Assembly: GCA_965224045.1 (NCBI GenBank)
Contig: CBDCYD010000016.1
Coordinates: 1,054,001 to 1,118,000, forward strand
DNA length: 64,000 nucleotides
Reading direction: 5' to 3'
DNA from: Tectiglobus sp965224045
GTDB lineage: Bacteria > Pseudomonadota > Alphaproteobacteria > Rhizobiales > Hyphomicrobiaceae
A program made the translations under genes and the position numbers. Below the pieces are notes generated by a model. It saw only the letters and a list, made by a program, of their open reading frames with translations, ran no database searches and was not told where the DNA came from. Below, in pieces: positions 34,059-41,676 of the stretch (positions are counted from its first letter, which is position 1; the number at the start of each line of letters is the position of its first letter).

Positions 34059-34087
34059 GGGAGCGCTTCGGCGCTCCCTTTGCTTTT
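34059..34087 (+). terminator. rho-independent terminator
   Basis: GGGAGCGC-TTCG-GCGCTCCC, an 8-bp stem closed by a stable TTCG tetraloop, followed by TTTGCTTTT. It is the first good plus-strand terminator after the barrel-protein gene, so it probably ends that transcript after reading through R1 and R3. It could also end an unannotated small RNA starting near 33900. Confidence 0.88.
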
Positions 34088-34121
34088 GTTCGGGAATGCT
34101 CAGGAAACCCGGCCTTATAGC

Positions 34122-34266
34122 GGGTCGCAAAAAATGCGCCTCGCTTCGGGTTTCATTGCCTCACGCCGCTATTCGCGCTTCGCGCGGCGGCTCCGGCGGG
34201 GCGGCCTTTCGGCCGGGTCGCGTTGCTCCCTTATCAGTGAACCCGTTTTGCTGCGACGTGCCTTAG
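34122..34266. repeat. intergenic repeat R2, single-unit copy (inverted)
   Basis: Reverse-orientation R2: starts GGTCGCAAAAAATGCGCCTC, runs through one 86-bp-type unit, and ends TTTGCTGCGACGTGCCTTA. The final TTA, read on the minus strand, is the TAA stop codon of the ThDP enzyme gene. Confidence 0.9.
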
Positions 34267-35894
34267 CGTGTGATGTTGGGAGCCGGTTGACCGTCTATCA
34301 TGACGTTGACACAAGCCGGCCTTCCTGATGCCAAGGCACGGTCGATGGCGGGCAGGATTTCTGCCGCCGTGGTGACCTGTTCGCCGTAGCCGCCAAGTTC
34401 GGCCATGACGCGATCGTAGCGGGCCGGCGTCAGGGTGCAGGCGAAGGCGCGCTCAGCGCCATAGTCCCGCACCTGGATCTGGTGTTCCGCGTTCCATCTG
34501 GCGTCGTTGCCTATGACGGCGATGATGGGCACGTTTTCGCGCACTGCGGTTTCGAATTCGGCAAGGTAGAAGCCGGCAGTGCCGTCCCCCATGACCGTGA
34601 CGACCGGACGGTCCGGTTGCGTTGCCTTGGCGCCGATGGCGTACGGGATGCTGCCGCCGATCGCGCCGGACGGGCCGTTGATCATGGCGGTCTCCGTGTC
34701 GGCCAGCGCCTGGCACCACTGGCCGATTTCCCCGCCGTCGATGACCAGTGCGATCTCCGAGGTGCGTTCGGTGAGCGTCCTGACGGCACTTGCAAGCGTC
34801 AGCGAATTGAGTTCTCCCGCGGAGGTCTGGTCGTCGGACCAGGCCGGTGGCCGGAAGGCGACGGCGGCTTCGACATCGCGACGCCAGGCGTTGGCGGGGT
34901 GAGCCCTGATGTCCGCTTCTGCGAGGAGGGCATCGACCACGCTTGCCGGTTGGCAGTGGACCTGGGTGAGCCGGCGTGTCGCCTGGGCGGTTGCCTCGCC
35001 TGCAAGGATAGCTTCGTCGGCGTCGAACTGCATGACCGGGCAGGTCGGGCCAAGCACGGGCTGGTCACCGAACCCGACCATGAAGTTGAGCGGTTTGCCG
35101 AGGGTTACGACGGAATCGGCCTCGGCAATGACCTCGGCAAAGGCGCCAAGCCGCGGGGCACGCAGGCCGCGCGGGCTTTCAAAGGTGACGATCGGCACGT
35201 TGAGGCGGTTGGCGAGCTTGGCGAGCGGTGCCTTCCATTGCGGGCGGCAAAATGCCGGTCCGGCGAGGATGATCGGGCGCTGGGCCTCGGCGAGCCGGGC
35301 GGCGAGTGCGCCAAGATGCGCTTCGCCGGCGTTCGTTAGGGCTGGCGGCGGCGATACGGAGGCTGCGTCCGGATCATGCGCCGCGATCTGGCGCAAGACA
35401 TCGTCGGGCAATGCCAGATGGACGGGGCCCGGCCGGCCGCTGCGGGCAAGCGCGATCGCGCGGCCAATATCCTCGCGCAGACCGCCGGCCCGACGGGCGC
35501 GGAATGATGCCTTGGCCAACGGGGCGGCGGCCGCGCACTGGTTGAGTTCCTGAAACGCGCCGCGACCATCACGTGCCACCGGGGAGTCGCCCGAGAGGAC
35601 CAGCAATGGTGTTTCCGATTCGCGAGCCGTGTAGATCGCCGACAGGCCATTGGCGAAACCAGGTCCCGCGGTGAGCAGCGCGACGCCTACCGTGCCGCCG
35701 AGCTGGGCGGCGGCTTCGGCCATGTAGACGGCGGCGCCTTCATGACGGGTGTGGATGATGCGTATGGATGTGTCGCGCAGAGCGTCGTAGACCGGCATGA
35801 TTTGGTTGCCGGAGAGCGAAAACACGGTCGTGATGTCCGCGTCGGCCAGGCCTTGTGCAAGAAGATCGGCGCCACGCGTTTGCGAATTCGGCAC
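34263..35894 (-). CDS. thiamine-diphosphate-dependent enzyme (acetolactate synthase-like)
   Basis: A 543-residue ThDP enzyme with the three-domain layout of the acetolactate synthase/benzoylformate decarboxylase family. The N-terminal Pyr domain has the activating glutamate E52 in TRHEGAAVYMAEA. A central Rossmann-like domain follows (about 190-330). The C-terminal PP domain has VMGDGTAGFYLAEFETAV and the Mg-ligand N about 26 residues later (VIGNDARW). No ilvH-type small subunit is adjacent, so it is not the biosynthetic acetolactate synthase. Oxalyl-CoA decarboxylase, hydroxyacyl-CoA lyase or a 2-oxoacid decarboxylase are possible. Its stop codon lies in repeat R2. The gene stands alone. Confidence 0.85.
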   Translation of the reverse strand: MPNSQTRGADLLAQGLADADITTVFSLSGNQIMPVYDALRDTSIRIIHTRHEGAAVYMAEAAAQLGGTVGVALLTAGPGFANGLSAIYTARESETPLLVLSGDSPVARDGRGAFQELNQCAAAAPLAKASFRARRAGGLREDIGRAIALARSGRPGPVHLALPDDVLRQIAAHDPDAASVSPPPALTNAGEAHLGALAARLAEAQRPIILAGPAFCRPQWKAPLAKLANRLNVPIVTFESPRGLRAPRLGAFAEVIAEADSVVTLGKPLNFMVGFGDQPVLGPTCPVMQFDADEAILAGEATAQATRRLTQVHCQPASVVDALLAEADIRAHPANAWRRDVEAAVAFRPPAWSDDQTSAGELNSLTLASAVRTLTERTSEIALVIDGGEIGQWCQALADTETAMINGPSGAIGGSIPYAIGAKATQPDRPVVTVMGDGTAGFYLAEFETAVRENVPIIAVIGNDARWNAEHQIQVRDYGAERAFACTLTPARYDRVMAELGGYGEQVTTAAEILPAIDRALASGRPACVNVMIDGQPAPNITR

Positions 35895-36104
35895 GCTGGT
35901 ACTCCGTTACTCATTTGTTCGGGAAGACGGCCGGGTGACGTTAGCGCATGGCGATGGTGTGGGTACAGAGGCAGCGGGCTGGCGCGGTCCGGCATTTTGC
36001 AGCATGCGGCCAGGCGTAGCGGCGGCGCGATGCGCGCTGGTCCAACGGTCGGCTGCCTCGACCGTGTGAGTGGCGCGCGCGTGAGCGCTGCCCGCATGCG
36101 ACTC

Positions 36105-36293
36105 TCAGGCCATGGCGCGCCTGGATTTCGATTTGACGAGATGGCGGGCCTGCTCGAACAAGCGGTCACGGCTGCGCACTTGCGAGCGTTCGCGCTGGCG
36201 GCGTACGCGTGCCATCAGGCGTTCGATGCGCCTGTCGCGTACGCGAGCAACCAGCAGCCGCAGACTATTGAGGCGTTCGGCGTCTGTCTGCAT
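36105..36293 (-). CDS. possible small basic protein (62 aa)
   Basis: A 62-residue, Arg-rich (about a quarter Arg), helix-forming open frame: MQTDAERLNSLRLLVARVRD, then RRIERLMARVRRQRERSQVR. An AAGGA site lies 11 bases before the ATG. It lies in the 693-bp gap between the ThDP gene and serC. The rest of this gap holds nothing else recognisable apart from the serC leader. Arg-rich frames arise easily by chance in GC-rich DNA, so this is only a candidate. Confidence 0.35.
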   Translation of the reverse strand: MQTDAERLNSLRLLVARVRDRRIERLMARVRRQRERSQVRSRDRLFEQARHLVKSKSRRAMA

Positions 36294-36546
36294 GTCCCCC
36301 GTTCCTTGGTCAATTGGCTTGGATGGGACGATTGGAAATCCGATTCAGCGTTCGGCGGCAACGGCTGGCGCCAACAAAGTGGCTCGGAATGGCAATGCCG
36401 TACCCTGATCGTGGTTTTGCGGTGCCACCTCGCGCGCGCGGTTTTTGCCGTCGGCGGGCCCGAAATTCGACTTGACCACGCGACGAACGGCGTCACCGGG
36501 GCTGGTTGACCGTGGCTGCGCCCTGGGCCATAGAAGCGGCGGGACA

Positions 36547-36583
36547 CCCTTCCCCAACGAAGGGCAGCTATCTGGAAGGATAG
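36547..36583 (+). promoter_or_regulatory. two-hairpin leader directly before serC
   Basis: Hairpin 1: CCCTTC / GAAGGG at 36547-36552 and 36559-36564 around a 6-base loop. Hairpin 2: CTATC-TGGAAG-GATAG at 36568-36583, whose loop and 3' arm hold the ribosome site GGAAGGA of serC. Folding of hairpin 2 would hide the ribosome site. A 'serC' RNA motif upstream of serC is known in alphaproteobacteria. The identity is inferred from position and shape only. Confidence 0.5.
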
Positions 36584-36587
36584 AACA

Positions 36588-37763
36588 ATGAGCATACCTG
36601 CCAAGCCGGCCCGCAGGCCGGCCGACCCGCGTTTTTCGTCCGGACCTTGTGCCAAACGGCCCGGCTGGACGTCCGCAAATCTCGAAAATGCATACCTTGG
36701 GCGGTCGCACCGCGCGGCCGAGGGCAAGGCGCGCCTCAAGCTTGCCATCGACAAGACGCGCAGCCTGCTCAGCCTGCCGGATGATTATCGTTGCGGGATC
36801 GTGCCGGCTTCCGACACCGGTGCCTTCGAAATGGCGATGTGGAATTTGCTCGGCGCGCGCGGTGTCGACATGCTGGCCTGGGAGAGTTTCGGCGCCGGCT
36901 GGGTGACGGATGCCGTCAAGCAGCTCAAACTCGCTGACTGTCGCGTGATCGAGGCCGGATACGGTGAGCTGCCGGACCTCACGCAAGTGGATTTTTCGCG
37001 GGATGTGCTGTTCACGTCCAACGGGACAACGTCGGGCGTGCGCATTCCCGACTACGACTGGATTGCAGCGAATCGTGCGGGGTTGACGTTTGCTGATGCA
37101 ACTTCGGCTGCATTTGCACAGCCGATCGACTGGCCGAAGGTCGATGTGGCGACGTTCTCGTGGCAGAAGGTGATGGGTGGTGAGGCGGCGCACGGCATGC
37201 TGATCCTGTCGCCGCGCGCGGTCGAGCGCCTCGAGAGCTATAGCCCACCTTGGCCGTTGCCGAAGATCTTTCGCCTGACCAAGTCCGGGGCGCTGATCAA
37301 TGGCGTCTACGTCGGTGAGACGATCAATACGCCGTCGATGCTTTGCGTCGAAGATTATCTCGATGCCCTGGCGTGGGCCGAGGGAATCGGCGGCAGTGCG
37401 GCGCTGATGGCGCGCGCGGACCGCAACGCCAAGGTTCTCCATGACTGGGTCGCAAAAACGGCGTGGGTGGCGAACCTTGCGGTTGATCCTGCAATCTGGT
37501 CGAATACCTCGGTGTGCCTCAAGATCGTCGAGCCCGCGGTTGCGGCGCTGCCGGCGCGCGACCAGGCCGCGTTCGCGAAACGCATCGCGGCGCTGCTCGA
37601 GGCCGAAGGCGTGGCGCTCGACATCGGGTCTTACCGCGATGCGCCGCCCGGCCTCAGGATCTGGACCGGGGCGACGGTCGAGGCCGATGACCTCGAGGCG
37701 CTGACGCCATGGCTCGACTGGGCGTTTGGCGCGGCGCGCTCGGAACTGGCCGAGGCGGCCTAA
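36588..37763 (+). CDS. serC: phosphoserine aminotransferase
   Basis: A 391-residue PLP enzyme converting 3-phosphohydroxypyruvate and glutamate to phosphoserine. It is of the long alphaproteobacterial/methanosarcina type: RFSSGPCAKRPGW at the N-terminus, GRSHRAAEGKARL, VPASDTGAFEMAMWNLLG, FTSNGTTSGVRIPD, and the PLP-lysine motif VATFSWQKVMGGEAAHGM. INGVYVGETINTPSM and the C-terminal LRIWTGATVE follow. It is the second step of serine synthesis and pairs with serA downstream. Its TAA stop is the start of repeat R2, which fills most of the gap to serA. Confidence 0.95.
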   Translation: MSIPAKPARRPADPRFSSGPCAKRPGWTSANLENAYLGRSHRAAEGKARLKLAIDKTRSLLSLPDDYRCGIVPASDTGAFEMAMWNLLGARGVDMLAWESFGAGWVTDAVKQLKLADCRVIEAGYGELPDLTQVDFSRDVLFTSNGTTSGVRIPDYDWIAANRAGLTFADATSAAFAQPIDWPKVDVATFSWQKVMGGEAAHGMLILSPRAVERLESYSPPWPLPKIFRLTKSGALINGVYVGETINTPSMLCVEDYLDALAWAEGIGGSAALMARADRNAKVLHDWVAKTAWVANLAVDPAIWSNTSVCLKIVEPAVAALPARDQAAFAKRIAALLEAEGVALDIGSYRDAPPGLRIWTGATVEADDLEALTPWLDWAFGAARSELAEAA

Positions 37764-37905
37764 GGCATGTCGCAACGAACGGATTCACTCATGAGGGAGC
37801 AACGCGACCCGGCCGAATGGCCGCCCCGCCGGAGCCGCCGCGCGCAGCGCGAATAGCGGCGTGAGGCAATAAGACCCAAAGCGAGGCGCATTTTTTGCGA
37901 CGCGC
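37761..37905. repeat. intergenic repeat R2, single-unit copy between serC and serA
   Basis: TAAGGCATGTCGCAACGAAC at the left end (TAA is the serC stop), one GGGAGCAACGCGACCCGGCC unit, and the end GCGAGGCGCATTTTTTGCGA then CGCGC. It is in the same orientation as the array at 25782. It occupies 145 of the 246 bases between the two serine genes. Confidence 0.92.
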
Positions 37906-38009
37906 ATTGAGGCCAACAGAGATCCAACATCCCTTGTCCCGGCCCGGGCCAATGTCGTCGGTCCGGCAAAATTCACAGCCAGAACAGTTTCAAACACGGA
38001 GGATCCGTC

Positions 38010-39599
38010 ATGGCGCCACGCGTGCTCATCTCGGACAAGCTTTCCGACACCGCGGTCCAGATCTTTCGCGACCGCGGCCTCGACGTCACCTTTGAGCCCG
38101 ACTTGGGCAAAGACCGCGACAAACTCCTCACGGTGATTGGTGACTACGACGGCCTGGCGGTCAGATCCGCAACGAAGGTCACCGAGAAAGTCCTGCGGCA
38201 GGCGGACCGTCTCAGGGTTGTCGGGCGCGCCGGTATCGGTGTCGACAATATCGATATCAAGGCTGCGACAGCGAAGGGCGTTATCGTGATGAACACGCCG
38301 TTCGGCAATTCGATCACGACGGCAGAGCATGCGATTTCGCTGATGCTGGCATTGGCACGGCAAATTCCGACGGCCAATCTGTCGACCCAGCAGGGCAAGT
38401 GGGAGAAATCCCGCTTCATGGGCGTCGAGATCACCGGCAAGGTGCTCGGCATCATCGGTTGCGGCAATATCGGCGCTATCGTGGCCAGCCGTGCCATCGG
38501 TCTCAAAATGCGCGTGATCGCCTACGACCCTTTCCTGTCGCCGGAGCGCGCGGTGGAACTCGGGGTCGAGAAGGTGGAACTCGACGATCTTCTGCAGCGT
38601 GCCGACTTTATTACGCTGCACACCCCGTTGACCGACAAGACGCGCAATATTCTGAGCCGTGAGGCGTTAGGCAAGACCAAGGCCGGCGTGCGGATTATCA
38701 ATTGCGCGCGTGGCGGCCTGGTCGATGAGCAAGCGGTTGCCGACGGCCTCGGTGCAGGTCACATCGCTGGTGCGGCGTTTGATGTGTTTACCGAAGAGCC
38801 GGCCAAGTCAAATCCATTGTTTGGTCTGGACAACGTGATCTGCACTCCGCATCTCGGGGCGGCAACGAGCGAGGCGCAGGAAAACGTTGCCCTGCAGGTC
38901 GCCGAGCAAATGTCCGACTACCTGCTGACCGGGGCAATCAGCAACGCGATCAACTTTCCGAACATCACCGCTGAAGAGGCACCGCGCCTTGCACCGTTCG
39001 TCAAGCTCGCCGATCAACTGGGTTCGTTTGCAGGTCAGTTGACGGAGACAGGGCTGAAACGTGTGCGTCTTGAATACGTCGGCGAGATCGCGGAAATGAA
39101 CACTGCGGCGCTAACCTCGGCGGCGCTTGCAGGCGTGCTGCGCCCGTTGCTCTCCGATGGCGTCAATATGGTGTCGGCACCCGAAGTTGCGCGCGAACGC
39201 GGCATCGAGGTGGAAGAGGTTCGGCGTGGCGTCGGCGGCGCCTATCAGACCTACATGCGCTTCGGAGTCGTGACCGAGCGGCAGGAACGGTCGGTGGCTG
39301 GCACGGTTTTTTCCGACGGCAAGCCGCGCATCATCCAGGTCAAAGGCATCAATATGGAGGCCGAGCTTGCACCGCACATGCTCTATGTGACCAACCAGGA
39401 CAAACCGGGGTTCATCGGGCAGTTCGGCCAGGTTCTGGGCGCAGCGGACGTCAACATCGCGACCTTTAACCTGGGGCGGGATGCACCGGGTGGCGATGCA
39501 ATCTGTCTTGCCGCGGTCGACGGCCCGGTGGCGGATGCCGTCCTGCAGCGCGTAAGAGCGCTGCCGATGGTGATGAGCGCCCATCGGCTGTCGTTCTAG
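38010..39599 (+). CDS. serA: D-3-phosphoglycerate dehydrogenase
   Basis: A 529-residue long-form PGDH, the first enzyme of serine synthesis. The substrate domain is followed by the NAD domain with LGIIGCGNIGAIVA (about 147-160), RIINCARGGLVDE (catalytic Arg) and the His in ICTPHLGAATSEAQ. An allosteric substrate-binding domain (about 315-450) and a C-terminal ACT domain (MLYVTNQDKPGFIGQFGQVL) follow. This domain order implies serine feedback. The ATG at 38010 has GGAGG in good position. It is probably transcribed with serC through repeat R2. Confidence 0.97.
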   Translation: MAPRVLISDKLSDTAVQIFRDRGLDVTFEPDLGKDRDKLLTVIGDYDGLAVRSATKVTEKVLRQADRLRVVGRAGIGVDNIDIKAATAKGVIVMNTPFGNSITTAEHAISLMLALARQIPTANLSTQQGKWEKSRFMGVEITGKVLGIIGCGNIGAIVASRAIGLKMRVIAYDPFLSPERAVELGVEKVELDDLLQRADFITLHTPLTDKTRNILSREALGKTKAGVRIINCARGGLVDEQAVADGLGAGHIAGAAFDVFTEEPAKSNPLFGLDNVICTPHLGAATSEAQENVALQVAEQMSDYLLTGAISNAINFPNITAEEAPRLAPFVKLADQLGSFAGQLTETGLKRVRLEYVGEIAEMNTAALTSAALAGVLRPLLSDGVNMVSAPEVARERGIEVEEVRRGVGGAYQTYMRFGVVTERQERSVAGTVFSDGKPRIIQVKGINMEAELAPHMLYVTNQDKPGFIGQFGQVLGAADVNIATFNLGRDAPGGDAICLAAVDGPVADAVLQRVRALPMVMSAHRLSF

Positions 39600-39744
39600 G
39601 GTGCTATTGCCGATCCCTCATGGCATTGCCGGGTGCGCTTCAAGAATTGCATTGCGCGCGCATGACGCGCGGCCGCAACTATGTCATGAAGTCGGTGCAG
39701 ACAACGTGAGGCGGCAATTGCCATTGCGAATGAGGAGACGTGGA

Positions 39745-41430
39745 ATGCGGTTTGGTTTCATGGTGTTATGCGCACTCGTTGCGTTCCGCGTGGAGGCAGC
39801 GGAAATCTCCGCCACGTCGACGGTGGATGCCGTGACGGTGTTCCCGAGAGGGGCGGAAATTTCGCGCACCGTGCGGGCGCAAGTGCCGGCCGGTGGGCAT
39901 ACCATCGTGCTCAAGGACCTTCCGGCCGAGGCCGACCTCAATTCGATCCGGGTCGAAGGCAAGGCGACCGGCCAGTTGGGGATCGGTGCGGTCGATGCCC
40001 GCCGCATCCAGGTGCTGAGGCAAGATTCGGAGGCGCAGCAAAGCGCGCGTCGCAAGCTTGAAGATGAAATCGAACGCGAAAGCGATCTGCTGGCCGCCCT
40101 CCATGCCGAAATCGAGACCAAGGAAGTCCAGAAGCGCTACATCGAAAATCTCGCAGGCCTGCCGGCTGCCGCACCGCCGCTCAGCGGTGGCAAAGTGCGC
40201 GGGCAGGAGGATTGGGCGCACTTGCTCGGTCTCATCGGGACGAGTATGGCGGATGTTCAGAAATCACTGCTGCGCCAGCGGATCAAGGTGCGCGAGACCC
40301 AACGGCGGATCGATGATCTCAAGAAGCAGCTCGCCGGGCTGGCGCCGCAACAGGAACAGCGTACGCAAGCCAAGGTCAATGTCGTTGCCGGTGACGCGCT
40401 GAGCGCGGATCTGGTTATTCGCTATCAGGTGCGCAGCGCACGTTGGCGACCACTCTATGATGCGCGTCTTGAGACCGGTTCGCGCAACGTGCCGCCGAAG
40501 CTGGTGCTGACCCGTCGCGCGGCCATCGTGCAAACGACCGGTGAGGCGTGGAAGGACGTTGCGGTCGCTTTGTCTACAGCGCGCCCGAGCGGGCGCAGCG
40601 GTGCGCCGGAAATCTACCCGATCACGGTCGACTTCTACGAGCCGCCGAAACCTATCGCCGTGCCGATGTCGACGATGCGATCGGAAGAGGCCGAGGCGCG
40701 GGGTCGTTTGCGTGCGGCGCGGCAGCCGAGGGCCAAGTTCAAGCAGGACGTTGCCAAGGCTGCTGCACCCGTTCTCGAACGCGACGCAGCTGTCGACATT
40801 GCAGGCTATCAGGCCGTGTTCAAGGTGCCCGACCGCATTACGGTGGCCAACACGGGCGATGCCAAGCGGGTCAAGATCGAGACGATCTCGCTCGAGCCGT
40901 CACTTGTCGTGCGTTCGGTGCCTAAGTTCGATGCCAGAGCCTATCTCTACGCCAAGATGACACTGCCGAAGGGCATCGCGCCGGTTTTGCCAGGCCAGGC
41001 GATGCTGTTCCGCGATCAGACGTTTGTCGGGCGCGGACGGGTGCCGCAGCTGGTCGGCGGTGAGGAACACGAGCTTGGCTTTGGCGCCGACGATGCGGTG
41101 CGGGTCAAGTATACCAAGATCGGCGAGTCGCGCGGCGAGAGCGGCATCATTTCCTCGTCGCGCACCGACCAGCGCAAGTTCAAGATCACCGTCAAGAACC
41201 TGCACGAGCGGCCGATCGCCTACACGATCCTCGACCAGCGACCGGAATCGCTCAACGAAGACATTAAGGTCGAATTGGTTGGCCGCACCAAACCGACCAA
41301 GCAGAACGTCAAGGATCGGCGTGGGGTCGTTGCCTGGCAGGGCAAGCTTTCGCCCGACCAGCAGATCGAGGTCGACTTCGGTTACGTCGTGGCGTGGCCG
41401 GCCGACAAGAAGATCCGCTACAGCCGATAG
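39745..41430 (+). CDS. exported DUF4139 (mucoidy inhibitor MuiA family) protein
   Basis: A 561-residue exported protein. The signal peptide is MRFGFMVLCALVAFRVEAAE (GAGGAG site before the ATG at 39745). The N-terminal DUF4140 domain (about 20-115) has VDAVTVFPRGAEISRTV. A coiled-coil region (about 90-205) follows, then the C-terminal DUF4139 domain (about 210-561): IRYQVRSARWRPLYDARLET, then VALSTARPSG and the conserved end IEVDFGYVVAWPADK. The function of the family is unknown, and envelope location is inferred. Its stop overlaps the degenerate R1 copy D. Confidence 0.87.
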   Translation: MRFGFMVLCALVAFRVEAAEISATSTVDAVTVFPRGAEISRTVRAQVPAGGHTIVLKDLPAEADLNSIRVEGKATGQLGIGAVDARRIQVLRQDSEAQQSARRKLEDEIERESDLLAALHAEIETKEVQKRYIENLAGLPAAAPPLSGGKVRGQEDWAHLLGLIGTSMADVQKSLLRQRIKVRETQRRIDDLKKQLAGLAPQQEQRTQAKVNVVAGDALSADLVIRYQVRSARWRPLYDARLETGSRNVPPKLVLTRRAAIVQTTGEAWKDVAVALSTARPSGRSGAPEIYPITVDFYEPPKPIAVPMSTMRSEEAEARGRLRAARQPRAKFKQDVAKAAAPVLERDAAVDIAGYQAVFKVPDRITVANTGDAKRVKIETISLEPSLVVRSVPKFDARAYLYAKMTLPKGIAPVLPGQAMLFRDQTFVGRGRVPQLVGGEEHELGFGADDAVRVKYTKIGESRGESGIISSSRTDQRKFKITVKNLHERPIAYTILDQRPESLNEDIKVELVGRTKPTKQNVKDRRGVVAWQGKLSPDQQIEVDFGYVVAWPADKKIRYSR

Positions 41431-41550
41431 GTTATTTCCGCCTTAGGCGGACTCGCGTCGCCGAACCGCTCTCTTTCCCGACCGCCCAATAAATTGTTGC
41501 CGTGGGCGGTCGGTTGGGGGAGCGGGATGGTTCAGCTCGACCTGACAGAC
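41428..41550. repeat. palindromic intergenic repeat R1, copy D (degenerate, inverted)
   Basis: Starts at the stop codon of the DUF4139 gene with TAGGTTATTTCCGCCTTAGG. It keeps the stem outline (CCGACCGCCCA / TGGGCGGTCGG) and ends GGTTCAGCTCGACCTGACA, but many positions differ from copies A to C. It has the same orientation as copy C. Confidence 0.75.
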
Positions 41551-41632
41551 CATCGGGTGCTGCCGCTCGCGGGTGGGCCGGTCAATCGGTCGTAATTGTG
41601 TCCGCGGTAGTTGCTGCGGTATAGATGATAAC

Positions 41633-41658
41633 CCCGGCAGTGTGCCGGGTTTCTTTTT
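41633..41658 (+). terminator. intrinsic terminator or attenuator immediately before purA
   Basis: CCCGGCA-GTG-TGCCGGG followed by TTTCTTTTT, a strong rho-independent terminator. It ends only 18 bases before the purA ATG, leaving room for the ribosome site but not for a promoter. It either ends the DUF4139 transcript with a very tight purA promoter overlapping it, or attenuates purA. Confidence 0.85.
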
Positions 41659-41676
41659 GCTGGACAGGATCGTGGG

